Shown here: in pieces, positions 23,288 to 30,910 of the stretch | Layout of the letters: every line of letters begins with the position of its first letter | Position numbering within the stretch: the stretch's first letter is position 1 | DNA from: a virus | Reading direction: 5' to 3' (one strand) | Length of the DNA stretch: 38,052 bases | Virus record (IMG/VR): IMGVR_UViG_3300046007_011774 | Span: 1 to 38,052 of that record | Position numbers and translations under genes: made by a program | Notes under the pieces: generated by a model | Database searches by the model: none | What the model was told of the DNA's origin: nothing | What the model saw: the letters and a program-made list of their open reading frames with translations, nothing else

Positions 23288-24922
23288 ATGAAAAACACAC
23301 TTTTCAGCCTGCTCTTTGGCTTATTTTGCTTTGCGGCAGTTGCCCAGATTGAAATACAAGAAACGAGAAAAAACTTTCAAAATCTGAAAGTAAAGAAATG
23401 GGAGGATCTGGTGCCGGACATCAAGCTTTCAAAAAATCAACCATTAAAAGAAGCCAAGATTTTGGAGATAAAGGAAAGTTTCATATCCAATATCTATCTG
23501 AATGAACCTGATGGAATTTCTATTGCCATTCCAACATTGGGAGTTTTTACTTTTGAAAAGGCTGAGATTTTTACCTCTGATTTTTATGTGCAAACATCTG
23601 ATGGCAAAAGGTATTTAGATAAAGAAGCCAAAGGAGTTCACTATCAATCTACCACTGGCATAGGTGGCATTTCGTTTTTTGCCGACAGGCTTATGGCTGT
23701 GATTTCTGCCAATGGTACACAGTATAATATAGGTAGAGAAACAGATGGCAAAAGTTACATTTTGGTTTCTGAGCAGAGTTTGCCACCAAATCCATTTATC
23801 TGTGAGACTGATGATGAAACAGAATTTGAAATAAATGACAAAACAGAGGTAGAAAGATTTGCACGGATCAGTGCAAGCTGTAAAATCACAAGGGTAGCAC
23901 TGGAGGCTGATTATGATTTGTACATCAAATCTGGCTCCACGGTTTCCGGCACTTCAAACTTTGTATCGGGGCTTTTTAATCTGGTAAAAAAGATTTACCT
24001 GAAGGAACAAATTGCCATCCAGTTTGCGAGCTTGTTTGTTTGGACCAGTCCGGACCCTTATGCTACTACATCTAATATTGCCCAGATACTGGTGAACTTT
24101 ACAAACAACAGACCCAAACAACCAAACTGGGATTTGATCCACTTTCTGGATAACCGGACAAACTCTTTGGGTGGCATTGCCTGGATAGGTGGATTGTGCT
24201 CTGCTTCTCCACATGGATTTTCAAGTATCTATTCTACTTACAATGCTTTGCCCGTTTTCTCCTGGTCGGTTTTTTGTGTGTCGCATGAGTTGGGCCACAA
24301 CTTTGGATCCAGACACACGCATTGGTGTGGTTGGAACTTGCCCAATGGTACAGTTGGCAGAATTGATAGCTGCTATGCCGGAGAGGGTAGCTGTGGGAAC
24401 AATACAAGATTTAACATGAAAGGCACAATAATGAGCTACTGCTATAATAATGGTGCAGTAGATTTCAATCTTGGGTTTGGGCCGCTACCTGGAAAGGTGA
24501 TCAGGGATTTTGTTTCTTCAGCTGCCTGCCTGCCTGTAGTTTCTTCATCTTTATGCGATAGTCTTACTGTGGTGGTGCCACCTCAGCCAAGTGGCCAATG
24601 TGTAACGGGATTGATGCACTACACCAATGCCAGTGGGCAAAGTTGTTTTCGTTTTAACATTCGACCCGGTTGCAGGTACACATTGAACTATTGCAGGTAT
24701 GATGGCTTTGCTCAGGGGAATCAACCTCAGGCAGGAAATATACCCAGTGCCTGTGGTATAAGGAATAACATTAATAATTATCTGCCTACACCTGCTCAGT
24801 TGGCAGCAGGGAAAATTGATCTGGTGGCCAATGGCCAGCCAGCAGTAAGGCAAAGATGGTATTCATTAAGATGTCAGGGAAGCGATGGGGTTACCCAATT
24901 GCACTTCTTTTGGTGGCCTTAG
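23288..24922 (+). CDS. Secreted metzincin zinc metalloprotease (reprolysin-like)
   Basis: The 544-residue product starts with a signal peptide (MKNTLFSLLFGLFCFAAVAQ) and so is exported. A pro-region of about 170 residues follows. The catalytic domain has the zinc motif HELGHNFGSRH (His333, Glu334, His337, His343) and a Met-turn GTIMSYC (Met382), the metzincin signature closest to M12B/reprolysin types. Many Cys suggest disulfides outside the cytoplasm. A C-terminal Cys-rich domain of about 120 residues (from about QPSGQCVTGL) may bind substrate. The gene stands alone between the tmRNA terminator and its own terminator. It has no role in virion building that I can see, so it is probably a lysogenic-conversion cargo gene. 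Confidence 0.85.
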   Translation: MKNTLFSLLFGLFCFAAVAQIEIQETRKNFQNLKVKKWEDLVPDIKLSKNQPLKEAKILEIKESFISNIYLNEPDGISIAIPTLGVFTFEKAEIFTSDFYVQTSDGKRYLDKEAKGVHYQSTTGIGGISFFADRLMAVISANGTQYNIGRETDGKSYILVSEQSLPPNPFICETDDETEFEINDKTEVERFARISASCKITRVALEADYDLYIKSGSTVSGTSNFVSGLFNLVKKIYLKEQIAIQFASLFVWTSPDPYATTSNIAQILVNFTNNRPKQPNWDLIHFLDNRTNSLGGIAWIGGLCSASPHGFSSIYSTYNALPVFSWSVFCVSHELGHNFGSRHTHWCGWNLPNGTVGRIDSCYAGEGSCGNNTRFNMKGTIMSYCYNNGAVDFNLGFGPLPGKVIRDFVSSAACLPVVSSSLCDSLTVVVPPQPSGQCVTGLMHYTNASGQSCFRFNIRPGCRYTLNYCRYDGFAQGNQPQAGNIPSACGIRNNINNYLPTPAQLAAGKIDLVANGQPAVRQRWYSLRCQGSDGVTQLHFFWWP

Positions 24923-24948
24923 ATTAATGGTCGCGGGAATTTTTAAGT

Positions 24949-24976
24949 CCTGAATGTTTGGCATTCAGGCTTTTTT
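24949..24976 (+). terminator. Terminator after metalloprotease
   Basis: CCTGAATG (24949-24956) pairs with CATTCAGG (24962-24969) around the loop TTTGG, followed by CTTTTTT. It ends the metalloprotease transcript 26 bases after the stop. Confidence 0.9.
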
Positions 24977-24985
24977 GTATATTTG
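24957..24985 (+). promoter_or_regulatory. Bacteroidota promoter embedded in the terminator
   Basis: TTTG (24957-24960) is the loop of the terminator hairpin and, with a 17-base spacer, precedes TATATTTG (24978-24985), an exact TAnnTTTG box. Transcription would start near 24991, giving a leader of about 16 bases before the ATG at 25007. Confidence 0.65.
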
Positions 24986-25006
24986 AACCGTAAAAAGTGC
25001 CAAAAA

Positions 25007-25531
25007 ATGACAATAGTTGAATTGCGATGCAAGCCATTTGTTAGGGATTATCTGAATAAGAAATATGGCAATAAAATACGGATAACTGCTAAGGGCGTTG
25101 AAACTGCCCATTTGCGGAGTTTGATGGCTACAGGTAGTTATAAGGAATTTCACCTGACATTTACGGAGAAATATCCTTCAAAGGTTGAAATAGAATTTCC
25201 ACATCTGTTTATATGGAAGTCTGGCAAGGTTGGAATTCCGCATACTTCGGTAATGGATTTCAATTCGTTTATCAGAGATCAGATAGCTGAAGGGATGAAC
25301 AACTGGATGGATCTAGTTTGCCAGACTGTAAACCATGTGGAGGCTGATCTGATCTTAAACTATCTGATACAGGTGGCAGGGGTTGAGGAGGAAAATATCA
25401 ACCTCGATACCTGGAAGAAGATCCGCCAAAGGCACAAAGTAGAATTAAATGATGGTAGACTTCTGAAAAAAGAAGTTGGTCAAATTGTCCCCGAAAAAGT
25501 CAAATTGTCTTTTAGCCATGCCAAACCTTGA
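25007..25531 (+). CDS. Phage protein of unknown function, 174 residues
   Basis: I chose the ATG at 25007 (MTIVELRCKPFVRDYLNKKYG) because a promoter ends just upstream; a TTG extension to 24983 would include the -7 box. The product is basic and helical (FVRDYLNKKYGNKIRITAKG, TWKKIRQRHKVELNDGRLLKK), suggesting nucleic-acid binding, with no known motif. It overlaps the next gene by 14 bases. The leader repeats the AAAAAGTGCCAAAAAA sequence found in int. Confidence 0.65.
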   Translation: MTIVELRCKPFVRDYLNKKYGNKIRITAKGVETAHLRSLMATGSYKEFHLTFTEKYPSKVEIEFPHLFIWKSGKVGIPHTSVMDFNSFIRDQIAEGMNNWMDLVCQTVNHVEADLILNYLIQVAGVEEENINLDTWKKIRQRHKVELNDGRLLKKEVGQIVPEKVKLSFSHAKP

Positions 25532-26036
25532 AATTTTAAGATCTGAAGGGGCTAATCTGCCCGGCTACATTAGAAAGGTAATAGCCTTACCTCTAGCCAG
25601 AATTGATTTATACAGTTCAAATGGAAGTTTGATTGTGTTGGATACTGATTTTGAACTAAATGAATTTGAACCTCCTTTGGTTGTGATAGAAGCGACCAAT
25701 AAAACTGTTGAGCTGTCTACAAAACATATTGAAAGTGGTGCTGGTGTAGCTATTAATATAGATTTGACACTTTCATTCCCTGGAGATGAGAGAACGACAG
25801 GTGAAAAGTTTTTAAAACTGGAGGCGTTAAAATATTTTGTTGTTTTTGTTCAGGACATGAACAAAACAGAATCTGATTATAAATGGAAGGTATTGGGATC
25901 AAAAGAAGAGCCAATGGTGTTTTCATCCTCTTTTGATTCTAATCCAAAAAAATCGACTATAAAATTTAAAGGAATGGTGACGGAGCAGATACCCTGGTAT
26001 GATCCGGAGGCCAATCCTGAAACGGACTTAGAATAA
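25518..26036 (+). CDS. Tail-tube-like protein, possible paralogue of 29039-29572
   Basis: The start at 25518 (MPNLEILRSEGANLPGYIRK) avoids an extension into the preceding gene. The 172-residue, beta-rich product shares with 29039-29572 the core LxLSFPG (residue 84 here), a following VxFxQDxN/K segment, a short GSxEEP/GSPDDP turn and a closing beta stretch ending near a Tyr. Both sizes fit siphovirus tail-tube subunits. The gene is followed by a strong terminator and lies one gene cluster before the head genes. It could be a minor tube or a scaffold-like relative. Paralogy is by eye only. Confidence 0.6.
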   Translation: MPNLEILRSEGANLPGYIRKVIALPLARIDLYSSNGSLIVLDTDFELNEFEPPLVVIEATNKTVELSTKHIESGAGVAINIDLTLSFPGDERTTGEKFLKLEALKYFVVFVQDMNKTESDYKWKVLGSKEEPMVFSSSFDSNPKKSTIKFKGMVTEQIPWYDPEANPETDLE

Positions 26037-26063
26037 ACGGTGTAAAGTTAATAATTGATTTAA

Positions 26064-26094
26064 AGCCTCTTAGCATTGCTGAGGGGCTTTTTTT
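26064..26094 (+). terminator. Terminator before head genes
   Basis: AGCCTCTTAGC (26064-26074), loop ATT, GCTGAGGGGCT (26078-26088; one T-G pair and one T-G at the stem) and seven T. It separates 25007-26036 from the capsid operon. Confidence 0.88.
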
Positions 26095-26125
26095 ATGTCT
26101 TTTATTGGGATTTTATAAGGTTAAT

Positions 26126-26151
26126 TCTTTACACTGAAAATAGTGTAAAGA
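26126..26151. promoter_or_regulatory. Perfect inverted repeat abutting the protease start
   Basis: TCTTTACACT (26126-26135), GAAAAT, AGTGTAAAGA (26142-26151) ends one base before the GTG start of the prohead protease. In RNA the hairpin would sit in the ribosome landing area; in DNA it could be a dimer operator. GTGTAAAG also occurs at 26040-26047. Confidence 0.6.
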
Positions 26152-27555
26152 GTGAAGGGATTCCAACTTTTGTCTTCAGTATTACGCGAACCGTGGGCGG
26201 TTCACGAATCTGTATCTCAGGCTTTTATGGCCTTGCTTCCTGCTATACAGGAAGGACGGGAAGTTGATTTTTCCCAATTCTCAGGAAAACGTAAGGAAAA
26301 AGTATCTGCATCTGGAGGCGATGATTTCATTGAGGACAATGATCTGATTGAATATGTGGATGGTGATGATAGCGAAGAGGAGGCCCCTGTAGAATCTGAG
26401 GCTGAACCTATTGCAGCAGAGCCAAAACAATACATTGCCATGATCTCCCTGATTGGGGTGGTGATGAAATATGATACATGGTGTGCGTATGGAAGCAAGA
26501 GCATAGGCCAGGCAATATCCAAGGCAGATGCAGATCCTAACGTAAAAGGAATTGTGCTCAATATAGATTCACCTGGTGGATCGGTTGCTGGTACAGAGGA
26601 GTTGGCAAAGATTGTTGCCAATTGCCAAAAGCCAGTGATTGCCTATATAGATGGAATGGCAGCGAGTGCAGCCTACTGGATTGCAGCTCAGTGTGATTCC
26701 ATTGTTGTGAATGGAAAAACAAGTACGCTGGGCAGTATTGGTACCATGGTTACAATAATCGATGCTGGTGGAGCCTATGAAAAAATGGGTGCCAAGGTAT
26801 ATGAATTGTATGCCAGGACTTCACCTGAAAAAAATGCTGCATCCAGAGAACTGGCAAAAGGCAAGGATAAAATGATACTGAACCGTTTGGACCAGTATGA
26901 TGCTGTTTTTATGGATGCCGTAAAATCAGGGCGAGGCGATAAATTAAACGCTGATGCCACACTAAAAGGACAGGATTACCTGTCTGAGGAAGCACTTCAA
27001 TATGGCCTTGCAGATAGCATAGGCACTTTGGAGGATGCTGTAAACATGGTGAGCACAATGGCCACCCAACAAAATAAGCCAATAACTGGAAATAACCCTA
27101 TGGGACTTTTTGGAAAAAGTCTGCCCGCTGCTGTTGCAGCCCTGGCAGGCAAGCCGGTAACTGATATTTCAGAAACGGCCCTTGACGCTGCTAACGCGGC
27201 ACTAGAGGCGGAAAACATTAAGGGGCTTGAACTGGTGAAGGTTGAGGATGTTACAAGTCTTCAAGCTGCCCACGATACCCTGGCTACCGCCAATGCTGAT
27301 CTTGCCACTAAACTGGCAGATTCAAACTCCAAGCTGGCAACAGCTCAGAGTGATTTGGCTTCGGCCACACAAAAAGCTGAAGCTGCTGAGGCCAAAGCTG
27401 CTGCATTTGGTGGACAGCCTGGAACTATTCCGGCAGCTCCTCAAAGCACAAAAGAAAGTGAAGCAAATGCAGATGGTGGGGAACCAACCTTCCCTTGTGA
27501 GGCTGACCGCCTTGCTGCTGAAGCTGACGCAATCAACGCAACTGTAAAAATTTAA
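26152..27555 (+). CDS. S49-type prohead protease with scaffold-like tail
   Basis: The 467-residue product begins at GTG 26152. Residues 95-300 form an S49/SppA-type serine protease: NIDSPGGSVAG, the catalytic Ser in IDGMAASAAYW (Ser172), GSIGTM and a likely Lys in PEKNAAS (Lys227). The last 130 residues are Ala-rich coiled coil (LQAAHDTLATANADLATKLA, then ATQKAEAAEAKAAA) as in phage scaffolding proteins. A protease fused to a scaffold just before the capsid gene is the standard arrangement; it would degrade the scaffold after shell assembly. The start is beside a perfect hairpin. Confidence 0.9.
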   Translation: MKGFQLLSSVLREPWAVHESVSQAFMALLPAIQEGREVDFSQFSGKRKEKVSASGGDDFIEDNDLIEYVDGDDSEEEAPVESEAEPIAAEPKQYIAMISLIGVVMKYDTWCAYGSKSIGQAISKADADPNVKGIVLNIDSPGGSVAGTEELAKIVANCQKPVIAYIDGMAASAAYWIAAQCDSIVVNGKTSTLGSIGTMVTIIDAGGAYEKMGAKVYELYARTSPEKNAASRELAKGKDKMILNRLDQYDAVFMDAVKSGRGDKLNADATLKGQDYLSEEALQYGLADSIGTLEDAVNMVSTMATQQNKPITGNNPMGLFGKSLPAAVAALAGKPVTDISETALDAANAALEAENIKGLELVKVEDVTSLQAAHDTLATANADLATKLADSNSKLATAQSDLASATQKAEAAEAKAAAFGGQPGTIPAAPQSTKESEANADGGEPTFPCEADRLAAEADAINATVKI

Positions 27556-27560
27556 CCAAA

Positions 27561-28628
27561 ATGGCGACTAGTTTAATTACAGCCTCGGCACTTAACGCAT
27601 TTGTAGGTGGCCGTGATACTCAGTTGTTCAGCACCCTTCTTAAGGGAATGAACTGGTGGGAAGTGTACGGAAAACGTACTGGTGTGAAAAACACTATGGA
27701 AATGACCAGGTTGAAAATATCTGATGGTTTGAGGCCGTACAACACGACCAAAAACACAGGTAATTCAACCCAAACCTTTTCCGGAACGCTACTTTCAGTA
27801 GCTCCATGGGACAGAGATTTTGATTTTGACCCTCGGGAGTATTTTGAAACATGGATGGCTGAATTTCAAGGCGACAAAAATCGTCCTCCGTTTCAGGCAT
27901 ACCTTTATGCTCAGTACGCTAAGGCGTTACAGCATGAAATCACTGATAAGGTAGCTTATTGGGGATTGGGTACTGCTGCATATCCTGCTTACAATTCAGG
28001 AACTGCTTACACTGCCAACAGTGATTCAGCAGGTTTGATGAAGTTTACTGATGGTAAGTACTACAAGTGCATTACCACCACAACTGCTGGTCAAACTCCG
28101 GTAACTCACCCAGCCAAATGGGTGGTGGACAATGCAAGGGCAGTAGTGAAAGGTGTTGGCAAGCAGATTGCTGACTTGATTACCGCAGCTACGGAATTGG
28201 TACCAGTTACCACTGGAACACCAACAAGCTCCAATGCTTTTGACAAGGCGTTGGCTGTGTATCGCAGCATGCCTGAGCAGTTTAAGAGCCAGGAGATGGA
28301 ATTGCATGTGGGAATGGGCCAGGCTGAAAATATTGTTGATCAGTTGAGCACGCTCAACCAATACAATATCAAGGCATTGGAAGATTTGCCTTTGACTTTG
28401 CCAAAAACAAATGGCAAGCTAAAGATCAAAATCATGGACAACATGACCGGATCAAACAGGATGATTATTACTGTTCCTCAGAACATCATTGCTGCTGTGA
28501 ATAACACCAGCGATACCACAAGCATCAAGTTTGTTGATCAGTTGAAAACCATAGAAGGTACTTTCAACGGTACTTTGGGTTTTGCAGTTCGCGATCCTTT
28601 GGCGCTTTTTGTAAATGACGCTGTTTAA
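27561..28628 (+). CDS. Major capsid protein
   Basis: The 355-residue product follows the protease/scaffold gene by five bases, the usual place of the capsid gene. Composition (even, beta-rich, few Cys) and the C-terminal end (VDQLKTIEGTFNGTLGFAVRD) fit an HK97-fold capsid protein, though the fold cannot be proven from motifs. The residues PWDRDFDFDPREYFETWMAE and KYYKCITTT (a possible inserted domain) stand out. It is followed by a hairpin that may stabilise its mRNA. Confidence 0.8.
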   Translation: MATSLITASALNAFVGGRDTQLFSTLLKGMNWWEVYGKRTGVKNTMEMTRLKISDGLRPYNTTKNTGNSTQTFSGTLLSVAPWDRDFDFDPREYFETWMAEFQGDKNRPPFQAYLYAQYAKALQHEITDKVAYWGLGTAAYPAYNSGTAYTANSDSAGLMKFTDGKYYKCITTTTAGQTPVTHPAKWVVDNARAVVKGVGKQIADLITAATELVPVTTGTPTSSNAFDKALAVYRSMPEQFKSQEMELHVGMGQAENIVDQLSTLNQYNIKALEDLPLTLPKTNGKLKIKIMDNMTGSNRMIITVPQNIIAAVNNTSDTTSIKFVDQLKTIEGTFNGTLGFAVRDPLALFVNDAV

Positions 28629-28641
28629 AAATTAAAAAACA

Positions 28642-28666
28642 GGGGTGGTGAAAGCCACCCCATTTT
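28642..28666 (+). terminator. Hairpin after capsid gene (weak terminator/attenuator)
   Basis: GGGGTGG (28642-28648), loop TGAAAG, CCACCCC (28655-28661), then ATTTT. The short T run suggests partial termination, which would favour capsid over downstream transcripts. Confidence 0.6.
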
Positions 28667-28677
28667 AAAATACAAAA

Positions 28678-29046
28678 ATGGCAGAATTAACGAAAGCAGA
28701 ATTGCAGGAGGCCTTGGATAAGGCAAATGCACGAATTGCAGAACTGGAATCAGCTGATACCGGTTCTCTTCAAAAACAACTGGATGAAGCAAATGAGGTG
28801 ATTGCAGAATTAAATTCTGAAAACTCAAAATTGCTTTTGCAGAAATCATTAAAAACAGATCTTCCAATTGTAAAGCTTGGAGATAAGAATTACACGTTTA
28901 CTGCTGCCCGGTTTAACATACCTGGACGCGGTATTCTTGCAGCTTCTGATCTGGGAGATAATGATAAGGCATTAGAGGAACTTCTTGGAATAGAAGGACA
29001 AGGGATTTTAGTAGAAATTGTAAATAACGAAGACGTAGATGCCTAG
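28678..29046 (+). CDS. Small head protein with coiled coil, 122 residues
   Basis: The N-terminal half is a coiled coil (TKAELQEALDKANARIAELES and QKQLDEANEVIAELNSENSK). The C-terminal half is a small domain with LPIVKLGDKNYTFTAARFN and an acidic end. Position between capsid and tail-tube genes fits a decoration, head-completion or scaffolding protein. Its end overlaps the start of the next gene. Confidence 0.7.
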   Translation: MAELTKAELQEALDKANARIAELESADTGSLQKQLDEANEVIAELNSENSKLLLQKSLKTDLPIVKLGDKNYTFTAARFNIPGRGILAASDLGDNDKALEELLGIEGQGILVEIVNNEDVDA

Positions 29047-29572
29047 TTTAGCAGCCGTAACCCGTGCTGATGGCGATAAAGCCACACCGGGAATCAAATC
29101 CGTATTATTTTTCTGCCTTGCTGCAGATATTTTGACTTTTCCAGTGCCTTCTACTGCCGGAACAGCTGCTGAGGCTGTGACTGTGGTGGATGACATTGTT
29201 TTCAAAACTGGTAAGAAATGGCTACGCCAATACACTACCAGGGAGATGGCAAAAGTAATGAGCAAGCTTGCAGGTGTGGAAGATTGCAAAGGTTGGGAGA
29301 ATACCCTTGAACTTTCATTCCCTGGAAATACGCCAGAGATGATTGGTAACCTGGACATCATGAAAAATTCCAGTGTGATTTTCATTGCTCAGGATAAAGA
29401 TGGTGCATACAGGATTTTGGGAAGTCCTGATGATCCTGCACTTGTATCTGTGGCTGAGGCTGATGCTGGTGATAAATTTGACTCTTACAAAGGAGTTAAG
29501 GTTACCATCCGTGCAACAGGTCCTGTGGCTTATTTTTATGAAGGTATAATCAACGAAACACCTGCTGCATAA
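29039..29572 (+). CDS. Tail-tube-like structural protein, 177 residues
   Basis: The ATG at 29039 overlaps the preceding stop by eight bases. The product is beta-rich with the central ENTLELSFPGNTPEMIGN and VIFIAQDKDGAYRILGSPDDPA, and a closing VKVTIRATGPVAYFYEG. Size and layout fit a major tail-tube or tail-subunit protein; position right after head genes agrees. It appears related to 25518-26036 (see there). Confidence 0.65.
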   Translation: MPSLAAVTRADGDKATPGIKSVLFFCLAADILTFPVPSTAGTAAEAVTVVDDIVFKTGKKWLRQYTTREMAKVMSKLAGVEDCKGWENTLELSFPGNTPEMIGNLDIMKNSSVIFIAQDKDGAYRILGSPDDPALVSVAEADAGDKFDSYKGVKVTIRATGPVAYFYEGIINETPAA

Positions 29573-29775
29573 TGACTGAAGATAAACTATCGGAAGCCAT
29601 TGCTGGAAAGTATGTACTTCATGGCTATGCGCCTGGAGTGATTACATTCCCACAAATCGGTGAGGTTGATCTTCGGACCGCAGGTCTGGATGTTGCCGAG
29701 AAAATCAACAAAATCAGACCAAACATTTTGGTTTTGAAGGGAAAAGCTGAAAAGCCAGAGCCTGTTAAACCGTAG
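29572..29775 (+). CDS. Small structural-operon protein, 67 residues
   Basis: It begins at the last base of the tail-tube-like gene stop. The product (MTEDKLSEAIAGKYVLHGYA...) holds a small alpha/beta domain with VITFPQIGEVDLRTAG and a Pro/Lys/Glu tail. It closes the head operon before a terminator. Function is unknown. Confidence 0.65.
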   Translation: MTEDKLSEAIAGKYVLHGYAPGVITFPQIGEVDLRTAGLDVAEKINKIRPNILVLKGKAEKPEPVKP

Positions 29776-29796
29776 CTGATTTTGAACATAAAAAAA

Positions 29797-29824
29797 AGCC
29801 CCTCAGAAATGTGGGGCTTTTTTG
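29797..29824 (+). terminator. Terminator after head operon
   Basis: AGCCCC (29797-29802), ten-base loop, GGGGCT (29813-29818) and a T run, with A7 upstream, so it may act in both directions. Confidence 0.88.
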
Positions 29825-29837
29825 TTTTCTTTGCCAT

Positions 29838-29917
29838 GCTACAACATCAAAAATAAAGTCCAGAATTGGTTTTTACCCATTCTCAGCCTTGCCATTTATG
29901 GACTTTGATGTTGTAGC
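29838..29917. other. 80-base palindrome between head and packaging genes
   Basis: GCTACAACATCAAA (29838-29851) and TTTGATGTTGTAGC (29904-29917) are perfectly complementary over 14 bases. AAGTCC/GGACTT (29856-29861, 29900-29905) gives an alternative slipped pairing. A smaller hairpin (AGAAT...ATTCT) lies inside. It has no T run. It could be a recombination site, a structured RNA or a packaging-related site. The 171-base gap 29776-29946 otherwise holds only the terminator and a Shine-Dalgarno sequence. Confidence 0.6.
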
Positions 29918-29946
29918 GATTTCAAAGGAGGCGGATTATTTTACAA

Positions 29947-30258
29947 ATGCCAAAACACCACGACCACGAAACTGAAGAGGCCATTGATATGGAGATGGTA
30001 CGGCTGGAGGCGGCCAAACGATTGGAACAAATCCGTATTGAAAACCTGATGGATAATTTCTTTTTTGATTTTCCACCTGGCAAAGAGGAAGACTATAAAA
30101 ATAAATTAACACCTAACCAGGTGGTGAGATTGGTAAGAGAATACACAGGGGAAATGGTAACCAGTTCTTATTTGTTTGCGATTCTGAGGGCTAAACATTA
30201 TCAGCAAATTATTGATAGGTCAGACTTTCCTATACAGGTTTATTGGTTTTTTGGATAG
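29947..30258 (+). CDS. Small acidic helical protein, 103 residues
   Basis: A good Shine-Dalgarno (AAAGGAGG, 29925-29932) lies about 14 bases before the ATG, unusual for this phage. The product starts with a His-rich MPKHHDHETEEAIDME and a charged helix. Its middle (LTPNQVVRLVREYTGEMVTSS) is helix-turn-helix-like in spacing. It is the first gene of the packaging operon; a terminase-associated or DNA-binding role is possible. Confidence 0.65.
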   Translation: MPKHHDHETEEAIDMEMVRLEAAKRLEQIRIENLMDNFFFDFPPGKEEDYKNKLTPNQVVRLVREYTGEMVTSSYLFAILRAKHYQQIIDRSDFPIQVYWFFG

Positions 30259-30304
30259 CTAAATAGCTGTCCTTTTTCCGCCATTGCAGCAAATTACCTT
30301 TGCA

Positions 30305-30910
30305 ATGGTGAATCAATCTTTTTTAAAAACATGGCTTCAAAACCCCAATTATCAATCTGGGGTAGAGTTTTATTTGTTGCATGGCAGTAACAAGACCCTA
30401 AAGAATTTATTTCAAAAGGGGCCAACAGCTTTCACCAAAAAAAAGCTTCAGGAAGAAATTGCCAAACTGGCCGAGGTGCCAGCACAGAAGGAAAAAAAAA
30501 TGAAGGAACAGGTATTTGTGCCCGTTCCGGATTGGCTAACCAAAACAGCACAGGAACGCATTGGATGGATTAAAGAACAGCAATGGCTCCGTTCTCAATT
30601 GCTGCATTTCAAGACTGATGATGAGCGGAAAGTAGCGGCTTTCAAAATCCTTGATTTGGGTGATTTGATTCAGATTGCTCAGATGGAAATGGATGATTTT
30701 AAGAAAACTGGCAAAGTGCCATTGAAAGAAATTCCCAAAAAGGAAGGATTTGATTACAGCAATCTGTGTGATATCAGTTTGATGGAGTATTTCTATAACT
30801 CATTCAAACCAATGAAGTCCAGGCACAAGAATAACCCTGAGCGCATGGCTGAGCTGCTGAAGGAGGAACCGGTATTGATAGCTGAAATCGAAAAAAGGAG
30901 AAAGCGATGA
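30305..30910 (+). CDS. Phage protein of unknown function, 201 residues
   Basis: I chose the ATG at 30305 (MVNQSFLKTWLQNPNYQSG). The product is helical and basic, with an Ala/Glu/Lys-rich region and LKEIPKKEGFDYSNLC. No motif is recognised. It overlaps the next gene by four bases in the packaging operon. Confidence 0.65.
   Translation: MVNQSFLKTWLQNPNYQSGVEFYLLHGSNKTLKNLFQKGPTAFTKKKLQEEIAKLAEVPAQKEKKMKEQVFVPVPDWLTKTAQERIGWIKEQQWLRSQLLHFKTDDERKVAAFKILDLGDLIQIAQMEMDDFKKTGKVPLKEIPKKEGFDYSNLCDISLMEYFYNSFKPMKSRHKNNPERMAELLKEEPVLIAEIEKRRKR

Noticed and set aside
29838-29917. Integron attC-like site
   Set aside because: The arms lack the RYYYAAC/GTTRRRY core pattern.
30295-30302. TACCTTTG as a promoter -7 box for 30305
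   Set aside because: It lies three bases before the ATG, so transcripts would begin inside the gene, and no -33 TTTG is at the right distance.
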